Below are positions 8,664-17,538 of a stretch of 64,000 bases of DNA, one piece after another. This DNA comes from Synechococcus sp. WH 8016 (GTDB lineage: Bacteria > Cyanobacteriota > Cyanobacteriia > PCC-6307 > Cyanobiaceae), in NCBI RefSeq assembly GCF_000230675.1, contig NZ_AGIK01000003.1, positions 62,001-126,000 of the forward strand. Direction: 5' to 3'. Both the position numbers and the translations under genes were made by a program. Under the pieces are notes generated by a model, which was not told where the DNA came from, did not search any database, and was given only the letters and a program-made list of their open reading frames with translations. Each line of letters begins with the position of its first letter. Position 1 is the stretch's first letter.

Positions 8664-10094
8664 ATGACAGCCGCTGCCAAACAACCAACGGCTGCTCAGC
8701 GGTTCGACACGCTGCTCAACACCGCTCAGCGCGCCTGGCAACAGCGCCAAGTGGAGGAGGGCACCTTCAGCCTCGCCCTGCAGATTCCTGCTCAGGATCC
8801 CCTGAAGCAGTTGCCCTGCCTAGCGGGAGAGAGCTCGTTCCGCTTCCTGTGGGACAGCGCCCCAGGCCTCTGCCTCGCTGCCGCTGGTCAATGCCAACAC
8901 CTTGACCTGGCAGGTCCACGCCGCTTTGAACTGGCCCAACGCTTCAGCGACACCACCCTGCAACGCCTGATCGATGCCAGCCCTGAGGCACCGTGCCAAG
9001 CCCGGTCTCGCGTCTTGCTCGCCTTCAGTTTTTTTGAGCAGAGCAGGGAACAGCAGGGCAGCGTGGAGGCGGCCCCCTGCTTGCAAGCGCTGCTCCCGCG
9101 CTGGCAGCTCAGTAGCCATGGCCAACAAAGCTGGTTGCGCATGCATGGCCATGCCTCCGATGCCTCCGATGTGCGGGTCTTGGTGGAAGTGCTTTGGCAG
9201 ATGGCCGAAGCGCTCAACGCAAGCTCGCCTCACGATCGGCCAGGCGATGCAACGGTTCTGGGGACCCCCGTAGGCTGCTGGCAAGAGCGCTATCAACCCG
9301 CACTCGAGCAAGGGTTGGCATTGGTGAATGAGGGAGCGCTGCACAAGCTGGTGCTGGCGGTTCGTCAGTCGATCGAACTCACCACACCTCTCTCCCCCTT
9401 GCCGCTGCTGGAGAGGCTGCGGCATCAGCAAACAGGTAGCTGCCGCTTCCTCTGGCAACGCGGCAGCCACGATGCTTTTTTTGGAGCCTCACCGGAGCGT
9501 CTGCTGAGCCTGCGAAACGGACGGTTACGAAGTGATGCCCTAGCCGGCACCGCTGGTCGAGGCGAAGGCGGCGAAACCCTGATGCAATCGAGCAAGGACC
9601 GCCATGAACATGAGCTGGTGGTGAAAGCGATCAGCGAGAGCCTTCATGAGGAAGGGCTTAAACCCCAGAGCCCCCGGCGGCCCCAACTGGCGCGCCACGG
9701 GCAACTGATCCATCTGCACACCCCGATCAGTGCCGATGCCACAGGGCATCAAGCCCTGGCCCTCGCCGCCGCACTGCACCCCACCCCCGCCGTCGCGGGA
9801 CTGCCAAGGCGGGAGGCAATGCATTGGCTGCAAACCCTTGAACCCTTCGAGCGGGGTGGGTATGCAGCACCCATAGGCTGGATCGACCAAGCGGGGGATG
9901 CGGAATTGCGGGTTGCGATCCGCTGCGGACACCTGCGCGGGCACCAGCTCGACCTCACCGCAGGCGCTGGCCTGGTGCGGGGATCGATTGCGGAGCGGGA
10001 ATTACAAGAGGTCAGTCAAAAGCTGGCCGTCCTCGCCGACCAGCTTGATCTTCATTCAGGGAGCAGGGAGCGAACGCAGTCACCACTCCATTAA
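8664..10094 (+). CDS. menF: Isochorismate synthase MenF
   Basis: MenF converts chorismate to isochorismate, the entry step to phylloquinone. The C-terminal chorismate-binding domain is complete: LHKLVLAVRQ with the catalytic Lys, the GASPERLLSL block, SDALAGTAGRG, and the end RCGHLRGHQLDLTAGAG with GLVRGSIAERELQEV. The ATG at 8664 (MTAAAKQPTAAQRF) gives 476 residues, and leaves a promoter-sized gap to menA; an ATG at 8592 would add 24 residues with no family similarity and share the CATG with an upstream menA start. It is divergent from the menA-C-E operon. gshB lies convergent downstream. Confidence 0.93.
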   Translation: MTAAAKQPTAAQRFDTLLNTAQRAWQQRQVEEGTFSLALQIPAQDPLKQLPCLAGESSFRFLWDSAPGLCLAAAGQCQHLDLAGPRRFELAQRFSDTTLQRLIDASPEAPCQARSRVLLAFSFFEQSREQQGSVEAAPCLQALLPRWQLSSHGQQSWLRMHGHASDASDVRVLVEVLWQMAEALNASSPHDRPGDATVLGTPVGCWQERYQPALEQGLALVNEGALHKLVLAVRQSIELTTPLSPLPLLERLRHQQTGSCRFLWQRGSHDAFFGASPERLLSLRNGRLRSDALAGTAGRGEGGETLMQSSKDRHEHELVVKAISESLHEEGLKPQSPRRPQLARHGQLIHLHTPISADATGHQALALAAALHPTPAVAGLPRREAMHWLQTLEPFERGGYAAPIGWIDQAGDAELRVAIRCGHLRGHQLDLTAGAGLVRGSIAERELQEVSQKLAVLADQLDLHSGSRERTQSPLH

Positions 10095-10124
10095 TGACTG
10101 ATTGAGAGGATCTTCCGCCTGAAT

Positions 10125-11048
10125 TCAGGACGCACCACTCAGACGTGCAATCACCATGTCGGCCAAAGGCACGTGCATCAGCCGCTCCACCTCACGAATG
10201 CCGGTTGGGCTGGTGACGTTGATTTCACTGAGCATCCCGCCAATCACATCGATACCCACAAAGAACAAGCCTTCCGAGCGCAACGCGGGAGCCAAGGCCT
10301 CACAAATCAAGCGTTCCCGATCCGTGAGCTCCGTGGCCTCCGGAAATCCCCCAACGGCCAGGTTGCTACGAAACTCCCCCTCTTTGGGCTTGCGGTTCAC
10401 AGCGCCTAGAGGTTCTCCATCCACCAACAAGATCCGCTTATCACCATCGGTGACGGCCGGCAGAAACCGTTGCGCCATCACCGGAAGGGAACCCTGTTCC
10501 GTGACCAGTTCCAGCAAAGCTCCTAGGCCTGGCGCTGACGCGGAGACGCGCACAACACCTAAACCAGCCCGGCCACCGAGGGGCTTCAGAACCACTTCCT
10601 CCTGTTCGCGCGCAAAAGCCGACAGCTCCGAAATTCGGCCCGACACCAACGTTGGAGCCATCCAACGACTGAAGCGCAGGGCACCAAGCTTTTCGTTCCA
10701 ACTGCGCAGCGATGCCGGACGGTTCAGCACCAGGGCTCCTGCTCGCTCGGCCACATCGAGCAGATGAGTTGCGTAGAGGTAGGCCTCATCAACGGGAGGA
10801 TCTTTCCGCATCCAGATCGCTCCAAAGCGCCTGAGCGGACAGCGTTCTGGTTCACCGATCTCAATCCAGGGATCCGGCTTCACCGGCACAGCCACCGCTA
10901 GGGGCTCATCACCGAGGGCAATCAAATCTGCAGGCGTGGACGCCCAGACCTCATGGCCGGCGCGCTGGGCCGCCTGCATCAACGCGGCTGTGGAATCTTT
11001 GGCAGGGTTGATCCGATCCAGCGGATCCAACACAAAGAGGTGGCGCAT
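10125..11048 (-). CDS. gshB: Glutathione synthetase
   Basis: GshB ligates gamma-glutamylcysteine and glycine with ATP. It is an ATP-grasp enzyme: [17 protein letters not shown] is the lysine and glycine-rich loop, MAQRFLPAV and [17 protein letters not shown] follow, and the Mg site is in [19 protein letters not shown]. Length 307 from the ATG at 11048 is normal; a GTG three codons upstream (11057) is an alternative. It follows grxC after 13 bases on the same strand, a common cyanobacterial grxC-gshB pair that ties glutathione synthesis to a glutathione-using enzyme. Confidence 0.96.
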   Translation of the reverse strand: MRHLFVLDPLDRINPAKDSTAALMQAAQRAGHEVWASTPADLIALGDEPLAVAVPVKPDPWIEIGEPERCPLRRFGAIWMRKDPPVDEAYLYATHLLDVAERAGALVLNRPASLRSWNEKLGALRFSRWMAPTLVSGRISELSAFAREQEEVVLKPLGGRAGLGVVRVSASAPGLGALLELVTEQGSLPVMAQRFLPAVTDGDKRILLVDGEPLGAVNRKPKEGEFRSNLAVGGFPEATELTDRERLICEALAPALRSEGLFFVGIDVIGGMLSEINVTSPTGIREVERLMHVPLADMVIARLSGAS

Positions 11049-11061
11049 GGCAGACACCTAT

Positions 11062-11325
11062 TCAGCCCTGACCGGCGAGCAGGGGATCCAGTTTCCCCGC
11101 GCGCTCCAGGCCATGAAGTTCATCGCAGCCGCCAACGTGTTGGTCATCGATGAAAATCTGAGGAACGCTGCGTTTGCCGTTGCCTCGAGCCGCCATCGCA
11201 TCCCGTCCAGGCTCATCCCCATCCACCGAGACTTCTGTGTAGGCCACACCCTTGCGGTCCAGCAAACCCTTCGCGCGGATGCAAAACGGGCAGGTGCTCC
11301 AGGTGTAAATCTCAACCTTGGCCAT
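11062..11325 (-). CDS. grxC: Glutaredoxin 3
   Basis: An 87-residue glutaredoxin with the dithiol active site STCPFCIRA (Cys at about residues 12 and 15), the TVP-like cis-proline region KRSVPQIFID and the glutathione-binding GGCDELHGL. It reduces disulfides with glutathione. The gene leads the grxC-gshB unit. It is divergent from prfB; the intervening 81 bases hold the prfB start region and probably both promoters. Confidence 0.96.
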   Translation of the reverse strand: MAKVEIYTWSTCPFCIRAKGLLDRKGVAYTEVSVDGDEPGRDAMAARGNGKRSVPQIFIDDQHVGGCDELHGLERAGKLDPLLAGQG

Positions 11326-11406
11326 CGAACTGCCGCATACGAAGGCTGAATCTTATGCAGGACGACCGCGCTGATAGCGTCGAGATAACAAGACTCCGTT
11401 GCCCCA

Positions 11407-12535
11407 TTGCTGGATCTCACAGACTTCAAACGCGATCTTTCCGAGCTCACTGACCGCCTGGGCCATGCCCAGGACTGTCTTTGACGTTCCTGCACTGAAT
11501 GCCAGGCAGCAGGATCTCGAGCAACTCGCCGCTCAACCCGACTTTTGGAACGATCAGCAAAACGCACAAAAGCAGATGCGTCGCCTCGACGAGGTCAAGG
11601 CGCAGCTTCAGCAACTTGTCGATTGGCGTGGAGCGATCGACGATGGGCAAGCCACCCTTGAGCTCTATGAATTAGAGCCTGACGAAGACCTGCTCGGTGA
11701 AGCTCAGCAAGGACTCAATCGGCTGCGACAAGCTCTTGATCGCTGGGAATTGGAACGGCTTCTCAGCGGCGAATACGACAAAGAAGGGGCGGTCTTAAGC
11801 ATCAACGCCGGTGCCGGAGGGACGGACGCCCAGGACTGGGCCCAGATGTTGCTGCGCATGTACACCCGCTGGGCTGAAGACCAGGGGATGAGCGTGACGG
11901 TCAATGAGCTATCGGAGGGAGAGGAAGCTGGGATCAAAAGCACCACGATTGAGATTGAAGGTCGCTACGCCTACGGCTACTTACGCAACGAAAAAGGGAC
12001 CCATCGACTGGTACGGATCTCCCCCTTCAATGCCAATGACAAACGGCAGACGAGCTTCGCGGGTGTGGAAGTGATGCCAAAGCTCGATGAAGAGGTTGAT
12101 CTCGACATTCCTGAAAAAGATCTGGAGGTCACGACCTCCCGCTCCGGCGGAGCAGGTGGACAAAACGTCAACAAGGTGGAAACGGCTGTTCGCATCCTCC
12201 ATGTGCCCACCGGCCTGGCAGTGCGCTGCACCCAAGAGCGCTCTCAGCTTCAGAACAAGGAGAAGGCCATGGCCCTTCTCAAGGCGAAATTGCTGGTGAT
12301 TGCCCAGGAGCAGCGTGCAGCAGAAATTGCCGACATTCGCGGTGACATCGTTGAAGCGGCCTGGGGAAATCAGATCCGCAATTATGTGTTTCACCCCTAT
12401 CAGATGGTGAAAGACCTGCGCACCCAAGAGGAGACCACAGATGTGCAAGGCGTGATGGATGGAGATCTCAACCCCTTCATCCAGGCGTTACTGCGCCAAG
12501 GTGTGGATCGCCCAGGCAGCGACGACGACGGCTGA
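11407..12535 (+). CDS. prfB: Peptide chain release factor 2, expressed by programmed +1 frameshift
   Basis: RF2 releases the finished peptide at UGA and UAA codons. The gene is split: the first 25 codons (TTG at 11407, [18 protein letters not shown]...) end at an in-frame TGA at 11482-11484 directly after CTT, and the rest continues in the +1 frame from 11483 ([14 protein letters not shown]). Joining them gives 375 residues with normal RF2 content: the SPF anticodon-like tripeptide in [10 protein letters not shown] and the catalytic GGQ in [13 protein letters not shown]. The downstream frame is open further upstream but that translation does not match RF2. It leads an operon with DUF3285, ybeY, dgkA, pabA/trpG and an MBL-fold protein. 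Confidence 0.95.
11469..11485 (+). promoter_or_regulatory. prfB autoregulatory +1 frameshift site
   Basis: The codons read CAG GAC TGT CTT TGA C. CTT followed by TGA and C is the slippery site known from bacterial prfB; the AGGA at 11471-11474 can serve as the internal Shine-Dalgarno-like stimulator. When RF2 is scarce, the ribosome pauses at TGA and slips from CTT into the +1 frame, making more RF2. Confidence 0.93.
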
Positions 12536-12566
12536 GCGACGCTCCATCCATCACGATCATTCCTCC

Positions 12567-12776
12567 ATGACCAAGGCTCCCGAAAACGACAGCAGCCCCT
12601 CCACCCCCCAAAGCGATGACAAGGGGGCTCCACCCCCCAGTTTCGTGAAATTGGCCATGCGCAACATGGTGCGCAAAGGAGGACAGAGCCTGTTCCACTT
12701 CGGCCTAACCGCTGCAGGGTTCATTGGGTTCATTCTTGTGGTGGCCTGGTTAGGGCGACCCACACTCCCGCAATGA
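12567..12776 (+). CDS. DUF3285 family small membrane protein
   Basis: A 69-residue protein: an acidic, Ser/Pro-rich N-terminus (MTKAPENDSSPSTP), then PSFVKLAMRNMVRKGGQSL and one membrane helix near residues 45-63 (GLTAAGFIGFILVVAWLG). This pattern is the DUF3285 family, found in cyanobacteria; function unknown. It sits 31 bases after prfB and its stop overlaps the ybeY ATG (ATGA), so it is part of the prfB operon. The reading frame is open upstream inside prfB, but the ATG at 12567 is the natural start. Confidence 0.88.
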   Translation: MTKAPENDSSPSTPQSDDKGAPPPSFVKLAMRNMVRKGGQSLFHFGLTAAGFIGFILVVAWLGRPTLPQ

Positions 12777-13354
12777 TCACGCTCGACCTGGCCTTCAGCC
12801 CTGCAGCCGCTGATCTCCTTGATGCGGCCGATGACGCGAGCACGCGCTCCAGGCTGCAGCAAGCCAGAGACTGGGAGTGTGACTTAAGCGCTTGGATTGA
12901 AGACCTTCGCCAGGGCCGCGACCACCCCTGTCCCGAAGCGGTGAGGACCTGCGAGTCGGTCAGCCTTGGGGTCTCGATGCTCGATGACGCAAGCGTCGCC
13001 GAACTGAATCTTCGCTGGCGCCAGAAACCCATGCCAACAGACGTGCTCTCCTTTGCAGCCCTGGAGAGTGAGATGCCGATGGCTGCTGGCCAGGAGCTTG
13101 AGCTAGGAGACATCGTCGTGTCGGTGCCCACCGCCCGTCGTCAAGCCTTGGAACAGGCGCATGGCCTGGATCGGGAACTGCGTTGGTTGATCAGTCACGG
13201 GCTTCTGCACTTATTGGGCTGGGATCATCCCGATGAAGACTCCCTCGCTGCAATGCTTCAGAAACAGGAGCACCTACTTGGCATGGGCGGTAACGTTCGT
13301 TCCTTAGTTGAGATCAACTGTGAATCAGCAGATGAAGTCACTGCTGAACCCTGA
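12773..13354 (+). CDS. ybeY: Endoribonuclease YbeY (rRNA maturation)
   Basis: YbeY is a zinc-dependent RNase for 16S rRNA 3'-end maturation and ribosome quality control. The zinc motif HGLLHLLGWDH (about residues 143-153) has its three histidines, and the strand LGDIVVSVPTA precedes it. Length 193 is at the long end because of an acidic insert near residues 20-60. Start ATG at 12773 overlaps the DUF3285 stop. The stop is followed by dgkA, whose GTG start lies 13 bases further. Confidence 0.95.
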   Translation: MITLDLAFSPAAADLLDAADDASTRSRLQQARDWECDLSAWIEDLRQGRDHPCPEAVRTCESVSLGVSMLDDASVAELNLRWRQKPMPTDVLSFAALESEMPMAAGQELELGDIVVSVPTARRQALEQAHGLDRELRWLISHGLLHLLGWDHPDEDSLAAMLQKQEHLLGMGGNVRSLVEINCESADEVTAEP

Positions 13355-13367
13355 AGACGGAGCACCG

Positions 13368-13805
13368 GTGTCAGAGGAGATCAGCCAGCGCAGCACCCAT
13401 CGAGCCCACCGTGCCGCGAAGCGGGGTGCTTGGCGGATCGCCGGGGATCTCCCCTCCAGCTTCCGCTACGCAGCCCAAGGGCTGGGCTATGGCTTCGTTA
13501 GCCAGAGGAACTTTCGTATCCACGTCTGTACGGGTGCACTGGTTCTAGGGATGGGGATTTGGCTCCAGCTGCCCGCGATCCAGCTGGCCGTGTTGGTGCT
13601 CACGGTGGCTGTCGTGTTGGTGCTGGAGCTGCTCAATACGGCCATCGAGGCGGTCGTGGACTTGGCGATCGGCCGCCGATTCCATCCCCTCGCCAGAATT
13701 GCCAAGGATTGTGCCGCTGCCGCTGTGCTCGTCTCTGCGATCAGCTCAATGCTGATTGCGCTCCTTCTTCTCGTTCCACCCCTGATCCTGCGCCTGGGCC
13801 TCTGA
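13368..13805 (+). CDS. dgkA: Diacylglycerol/undecaprenol kinase DgkA family
   Basis: A small membrane kinase that recycles diacylglycerol or undecaprenol. The motif ELLNTAIEAVVDLAIG (matching E-x-x-N-T-A-x-E) holds the metal-binding glutamates, and SFRYAAQGLGYGF with RNFRIH starts the domain. Three membrane segments follow. A GTG at 13368 preceded by GGAG five bases before it gives 145 residues; earlier in-frame starts (GTG 13320, ATG 13332) lie inside ybeY. The ybeY-dgkA pair is widespread in bacteria. The pabA/trpG ATG follows three bases after the stop. Confidence 0.9.
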   Translation: MSEEISQRSTHRAHRAAKRGAWRIAGDLPSSFRYAAQGLGYGFVSQRNFRIHVCTGALVLGMGIWLQLPAIQLAVLVLTVAVVLVLELLNTAIEAVVDLAIGRRFHPLARIAKDCAAAAVLVSAISSMLIALLLLVPPLILRLGL

Positions 13806-13808
13806 ACA

Positions 13809-14405
13809 ATGCTCCTGGTTATCGATAACTACGACAGTTTCACGTTCAACCTGGTGCAATACCTGGGCGAACTCGCCAGCCAGTTCCCCGTGGCGACCGA
13901 CTGTCGCGTCGAACGAAATGATGCCCTCAACCTTGAGGAGATTCGTAAGCTCAATCCATCCGCCATTTTGCTTTCACCGGGACCAGGCGATCCGGATCAA
14001 GCCGGTGTTTGCCTTGAGGTTCTCCGCCAACTCTCACCCACCATCCCAACCCTTGGCGTGTGCCTCGGACATCAATCGCTTGCGCAGGCCTACGGCGGAC
14101 GCGTTGTGAGAGCCCGCGAACTCATGCATGGGAAAACATCACCTGTTCAGCATCGCGGTGAAGGCGTCTTTGCCGGGCTTCCCCAACCCCTAACCGCGAC
14201 CCGATATCACAGCCTGATTGCTGAACGGGAAACCCTTCCTGAGTGCCTTGAAGTCACTGCCTGGCTCGACGACGGAACGATCATGGGGCTGCGCCATCGC
14301 GACTACCCCCATCTCCAGGGAGTGCAGTTCCATCCGGAAAGTGTGCTCACAGAAGCAGGGCACCAGCTGCTGGCCAACTTCCTGCGCCAAGCAGAACCCC
14401 AGTGA
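13809..14405 (+). CDS. pabA: Glutamine amidotransferase subunit of anthranilate or aminodeoxychorismate synthase
   Basis: The 198-residue class I glutamine amidotransferase supplies ammonia for anthranilate (tryptophan) or 4-amino-4-deoxychorismate (folate) synthesis. [16 protein letters not shown] begins the protein; the catalytic Cys is in [15 protein letters not shown] and the His/Glu pair is in [14 protein letters not shown]. The triad is intact. TrpG and PabA cannot be told apart by sequence alone, and one amphibolic subunit often serves both. The stop overlaps a GTG that could start the next gene (GTGA). Confidence 0.92.
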   Translation: MLLVIDNYDSFTFNLVQYLGELASQFPVATDCRVERNDALNLEEIRKLNPSAILLSPGPGDPDQAGVCLEVLRQLSPTIPTLGVCLGHQSLAQAYGGRVVRARELMHGKTSPVQHRGEGVFAGLPQPLTATRYHSLIAERETLPECLEVTAWLDDGTIMGLRHRDYPHLQGVQFHPESVLTEAGHQLLANFLRQAEPQ

Positions 14406-14443
14406 CAACACTGCTAGCTTCCTGGGCAAGAAGACGATCAACA

Positions 14444-15181
14444 ATGTCGGTCCACGAACGGGTTCAGAGTCTTTTCCGCATTGTTCTGAGTGGTTCCGCC
14501 CTGCTGGCGGTTGGAACGGTGGCTCCCGTTCGGGCGGCAGGCATCACCGTGACCAATTACGGCCATAGCGCCTTGCTCATCCGCGGAGGTGGCCAATCCG
14601 TGATGGTGAATCCATTTCGGGCGGTGGGCTGCGCCAAGGGACTGGCTGAGCCTCGCGTGAACGCAACGGTGATCCTCGCCAGTTCGGAATTACCCGATGA
14701 AGGAGCTCGCATCGGGGGCGGCACCTATTTGGCCAAACCAGGCTCCTATCGGGTCGGTGGCCTCAGGATCGAAGGGTTCGCCGCTCCCCATGACCGGGTG
14801 GGTGGCCGTCGTTTTGGCCAAGCCACGGTGTGGCGCTGGCAACAGGCAGGTCTCAACTTCGCCCATCTCGGCGGCACTGCCGCCACCCTCAGCGGTGAGG
14901 ACAAAGTGCTTCTCGGTCGCCCCGACGTCTTGATCATCGGTGTTGGCGGCGGCGGCAAGGTCTACAACGGAGAGGAGGCGGCCAAGGTGGTGCGCGCACT
15001 CAATCCCCGCAGGGTGATTCCCGTTCAATACGTGAATGGGGAGCCTCCTTCCGGATGCGACCTCGGCGATGTTCAGCCTTTTTTGGATGCGATGGCTGGG
15101 ACCGAAGTGCGCAAAGTGGGACCAAACCTCAACCTGCCTGGAACCCTCGGTGACAACACCGTGATCGATGTCATGCGTTGA
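14444..15181 (+). CDS. Exported MBL-fold protein with degenerate metal site
   Basis: The product resembles the UPF0173-like metallo-beta-lactamase fold: TNYGHSALLIRGGGQSVMVNPF at the start, LNFAHLGGTAA where A-H-x-GDT is usual, DVLIIGVGGG, and RRVIPVQYVNG where P-M-H-Y is usual. The HxHxDH zinc motif is replaced by ILASSELPDEG, the GDT Asp is Gly and the last His is Gln, so zinc hydrolase activity is doubtful. With the ATG at 14444 a signal peptide is visible (IVLSGSALLAVGTVAPVRA, cleavage near residue 33). A GTG at 14402 overlapping the previous stop is an alternative start. Confidence 0.75.
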   Translation: MSVHERVQSLFRIVLSGSALLAVGTVAPVRAAGITVTNYGHSALLIRGGGQSVMVNPFRAVGCAKGLAEPRVNATVILASSELPDEGARIGGGTYLAKPGSYRVGGLRIEGFAAPHDRVGGRRFGQATVWRWQQAGLNFAHLGGTAATLSGEDKVLLGRPDVLIIGVGGGGKVYNGEEAAKVVRALNPRRVIPVQYVNGEPPSGCDLGDVQPFLDAMAGTEVRKVGPNLNLPGTLGDNTVIDVMR

Positions 15182-16190
15182 TCGCCATCGAAACCAACAG
15201 CGCTGACAGCTCGGCCCGTTCCATCTCAGCAATCAAGGCCAAGAGCAAAAGAATCCTCGCCTTCTGAGGGTTGAGGGTTCCTGCCGGCAACAACCCCAGG
15301 GCATCCTGAAGCGCACAGGGATGAACGGGCCCGCTACCGCAACGACTCGCGCGCAGCATCAACGGCAAGGCCCCAGGCCAGGTTTTGATCGCTTCACACT
15401 CCCCTGCAGACAACTGACCGGCCCCGGTGCCGGTCCAAACCAGCCCCTTTACCCCCGCCTTGAAGAGGGCCGAAACCATCGACACCGGGGCATCCACACA
15501 GCCGTAAACAATGGCCACTTCAGGCCACTCGGGCGGCAATACCAATGGGGCGAACGGAACGAACCGGGCCCCGGACACCCCCGGCAAATGCACGCCGCTG
15601 TCATCCACCCAGCCCAAGGGGCCCAGGTCTGGACTTTGAAACGCACCCACCCCCTGGGTGGCCACCTTGGTGACAGCCCTGGCTCCATGGATCTGGCCAT
15701 CCATCACCACAAGCACCCCATGCCCGCGGGCCCGAGCACTCAATGCCACTTGCACCGCTTGAAAGAGATTGAGCGGACCATCGGCACTGAGGACTGTGGC
15801 CGGACGCATCGCTCCCACCAACACCACTGGCCGCGGATCATCAATCAGGAGCTCCAACAACCAGGCGGTTTCTTCCAAGGTGTTGGTGCCGTGGGTGATC
15901 ACCACGCCCGCCAGCTCGGGGGAGGCAGCGAAAGCCTCACGAATTCGCGTCACCAGCTGGATCCAATGCTGAAACTGCAAATCAGCACTATCCAAGTTGG
16001 CCAGTTGTTCCACCTGAATGTGGGCCAGCCCTTGCAGCTGCGGCAGCGCCTGGAGCAGCTCCGATCCAGCCAATGCCCCCGCGGTATAGCCGTTAAGGGA
16101 GGTGCTGGTGGCACCACGGCCAGCGATGGTGCCCCCCGTAGCAAGCAGGAGCAACGTTGGAAGTGATGATGTGGCCTGATCGACCGTCAA
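15171..16190 (-). CDS. L-asparaginase (type I/II asparaginase-glutaminase family)
   Basis: The 339-residue protein has the asparaginase nucleophile motif LLLATGGTIAGRGATS near the N-terminus (Thr in TGGTI) and the second active-site block VVITHGTNTLEETAWLL at about residues 95-111. In well-studied enzymes that block is HGTDT; here Asn replaces Asp (codon AAC). The third part, GAMRPATVLSADGPLN, is intact. It should release ammonia from asparagine. No signal peptide is visible, so it is cytoplasmic. It overlaps the hisC start by 4 bases, upstream of which it is the downstream partner; it converges with the MBL-fold gene (11-base overlap). Confidence 0.9.
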   Translation of the reverse strand: MTVDQATSSLPTLLLLATGGTIAGRGATSTSLNGYTAGALAGSELLQALPQLQGLAHIQVEQLANLDSADLQFQHWIQLVTRIREAFAASPELAGVVITHGTNTLEETAWLLELLIDDPRPVVLVGAMRPATVLSADGPLNLFQAVQVALSARARGHGVLVVMDGQIHGARAVTKVATQGVGAFQSPDLGPLGWVDDSGVHLPGVSGARFVPFAPLVLPPEWPEVAIVYGCVDAPVSMVSALFKAGVKGLVWTGTGAGQLSAGECEAIKTWPGALPLMLRASRCGSGPVHPCALQDALGLLPAGTLNPQKARILLLLALIAEMERAELSALLVSMAINA

Positions 16191-17299
16191 AGCTCGGAAT
16201 CAATCGCTTGATAAGCCTGCCAAAAGCGCTGCATCTGCTCCGTGGTGCCAATGCTGATGCGCAGTGAACCATCAATCTGAGGCTTCCCCGCCATCGATCT
16301 CACCAAAATCCCTGCCGCCCGCAGCGCGGCTTCCACGGCTTCAGGCGAACGACGAGGCCAAAGCAACAGATAATTACCACCAGCCGCATGGTGAACGACA
16401 CGCTGCCGCGTTAATTCAGAAACGATCCAGTGACGCGCACGTAACACCTCGGCAACATAGGCGTCGGTGTAGGGCTGATCCTTCAAGGCCGCCATCGCCG
16501 CCGTGACCGCCAAACTATTGACGTCATAGGGGCCCGTAACCCTGCCGACCCGGTCCACCACATCGGGATGACCCAGGGCAAACCCGATCCGCAAACCAGC
16601 AAGTCCAGCGGTTTTCGCCAATGAGCGGAGCACGAGCAGATTGGGAACAGCACGAAAATCAATCAACGGCAAGACGCTGTCTCCCGTGAAGGCCTCATAC
16701 AACTCATCCACCACCACGAGCGATTCAGGCGCCGCAGCCGCAAGTTCCAACACTTGATCCGCTGGCAAACGCGTTCCCGTGGGGTTGTTGGGATTGCACA
16801 GCATCAAGATGCGGGGCTTCTGCGACAAAGCCGCTCGAATCGCCTCCAGCGGAAACAAAAACCCGGGAAGCTCATGGGGCACGGCCTCAATCGCCATCCC
16901 CTGCATGCCCGCACAGGGGGCGTAATACCCAAAGGTGGGACTGGTGGTCAACAGCGTGTCACCAGACGCACCAAAGGCATGAATCACTGCATGGATCGCC
17001 GCATCCACCCCGTTGAACACCCCAACATGGGCAGGCGTCAGCACAGAAGCCAGGCCCGCCGGCGACACCTCAAGATTGGCAATCAGGGCTTCGCGAAGGC
17101 CGTCGTACTCGGGATAAATCGCGATCTGCTCGGCCGGAAAGGCGCGGATCGCCTCAGCGACCCTGGGGCTTGGGCCCATCGTGTTTTCGTTGAAGTCAAG
17201 CCGCAACAGATTGCGACGCCCTTCGAGAGGAGCGCTGTAGGCCTTCAACCTCTCCACCTCAGGCCGAGCATCGGGAGAAGGAATGGCCACAAGCTCCAA
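16187..17299 (-). CDS. hisC: Histidinol-phosphate aminotransferase
   Basis: A fold-type I PLP aminotransferase of 370 residues that makes histidinol phosphate. LRLDFNENTMGPSPRV is the family's N-terminal block, CNPNNPTGTRLP binds the substrate phosphate/PLP, VVVDELYEAF carries the PLP-ring Asp, and SLAKTAGLAGLRIGFALG has the Schiff-base Lys. The TTG at 17299 or GTG at 17290 may start it; no ATG is well placed. The stop overlaps the asparaginase start, so the two are co-transcribed. Confidence 0.88.
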   Translation of the reverse strand: MELVAIPSPDARPEVERLKAYSAPLEGRRNLLRLDFNENTMGPSPRVAEAIRAFPAEQIAIYPEYDGLREALIANLEVSPAGLASVLTPAHVGVFNGVDAAIHAVIHAFGASGDTLLTTSPTFGYYAPCAGMQGMAIEAVPHELPGFLFPLEAIRAALSQKPRILMLCNPNNPTGTRLPADQVLELAAAAPESLVVVDELYEAFTGDSVLPLIDFRAVPNLLVLRSLAKTAGLAGLRIGFALGHPDVVDRVGRVTGPYDVNSLAVTAAMAALKDQPYTDAYVAEVLRARHWIVSELTRQRVVHHAAGGNYLLLWPRRSPEAVEAALRAAGILVRSMAGKPQIDGSLRISIGTTEQMQRFWQAYQAIDSEL

Positions 17300-17538
17300 T
17301 CAGTGCCAACTCTTCAACACTGACAGACAAGTGCTTCAGCTGCTGCTCTAAGGCTCAGCGACTTCTAACAATCCGCCTCGTGAAGGTTGCAATTCCCATT
17401 TCCACCAAAACAAACTCGACCACAACAGACGTCTGAGACACAAAGATGTCCCGCGATTTAGCGATATGGCCACATCTGCCCTAGCGGCGACCATACCCCC
17501 AGTCGCCAGCAGCTTCGAACGAACTATCACAGGTGCAA
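17300..17538. other. Noncoding gap between hisC and a membrane protein gene
   Basis: The 239 bases hold the hisC promoter region and the end of the leftward membrane-protein transcript. No ORF with recognisable content and no clear terminator hairpin with a T-tract was seen. Confidence 0.5.

Noticed and set aside
15321-16166. 281-codon frame antisense to the asparaginase gene
   Set aside because: Shadow of the GC-rich asparaginase gene; translation is rich in Arg, His, Pro and Gln without a fold-like pattern.
17370-17410. tRNA-like T-arm text near GGTTGCAATTCC
   Set aside because: No matching acceptor, anticodon or D arms could be found on either side.
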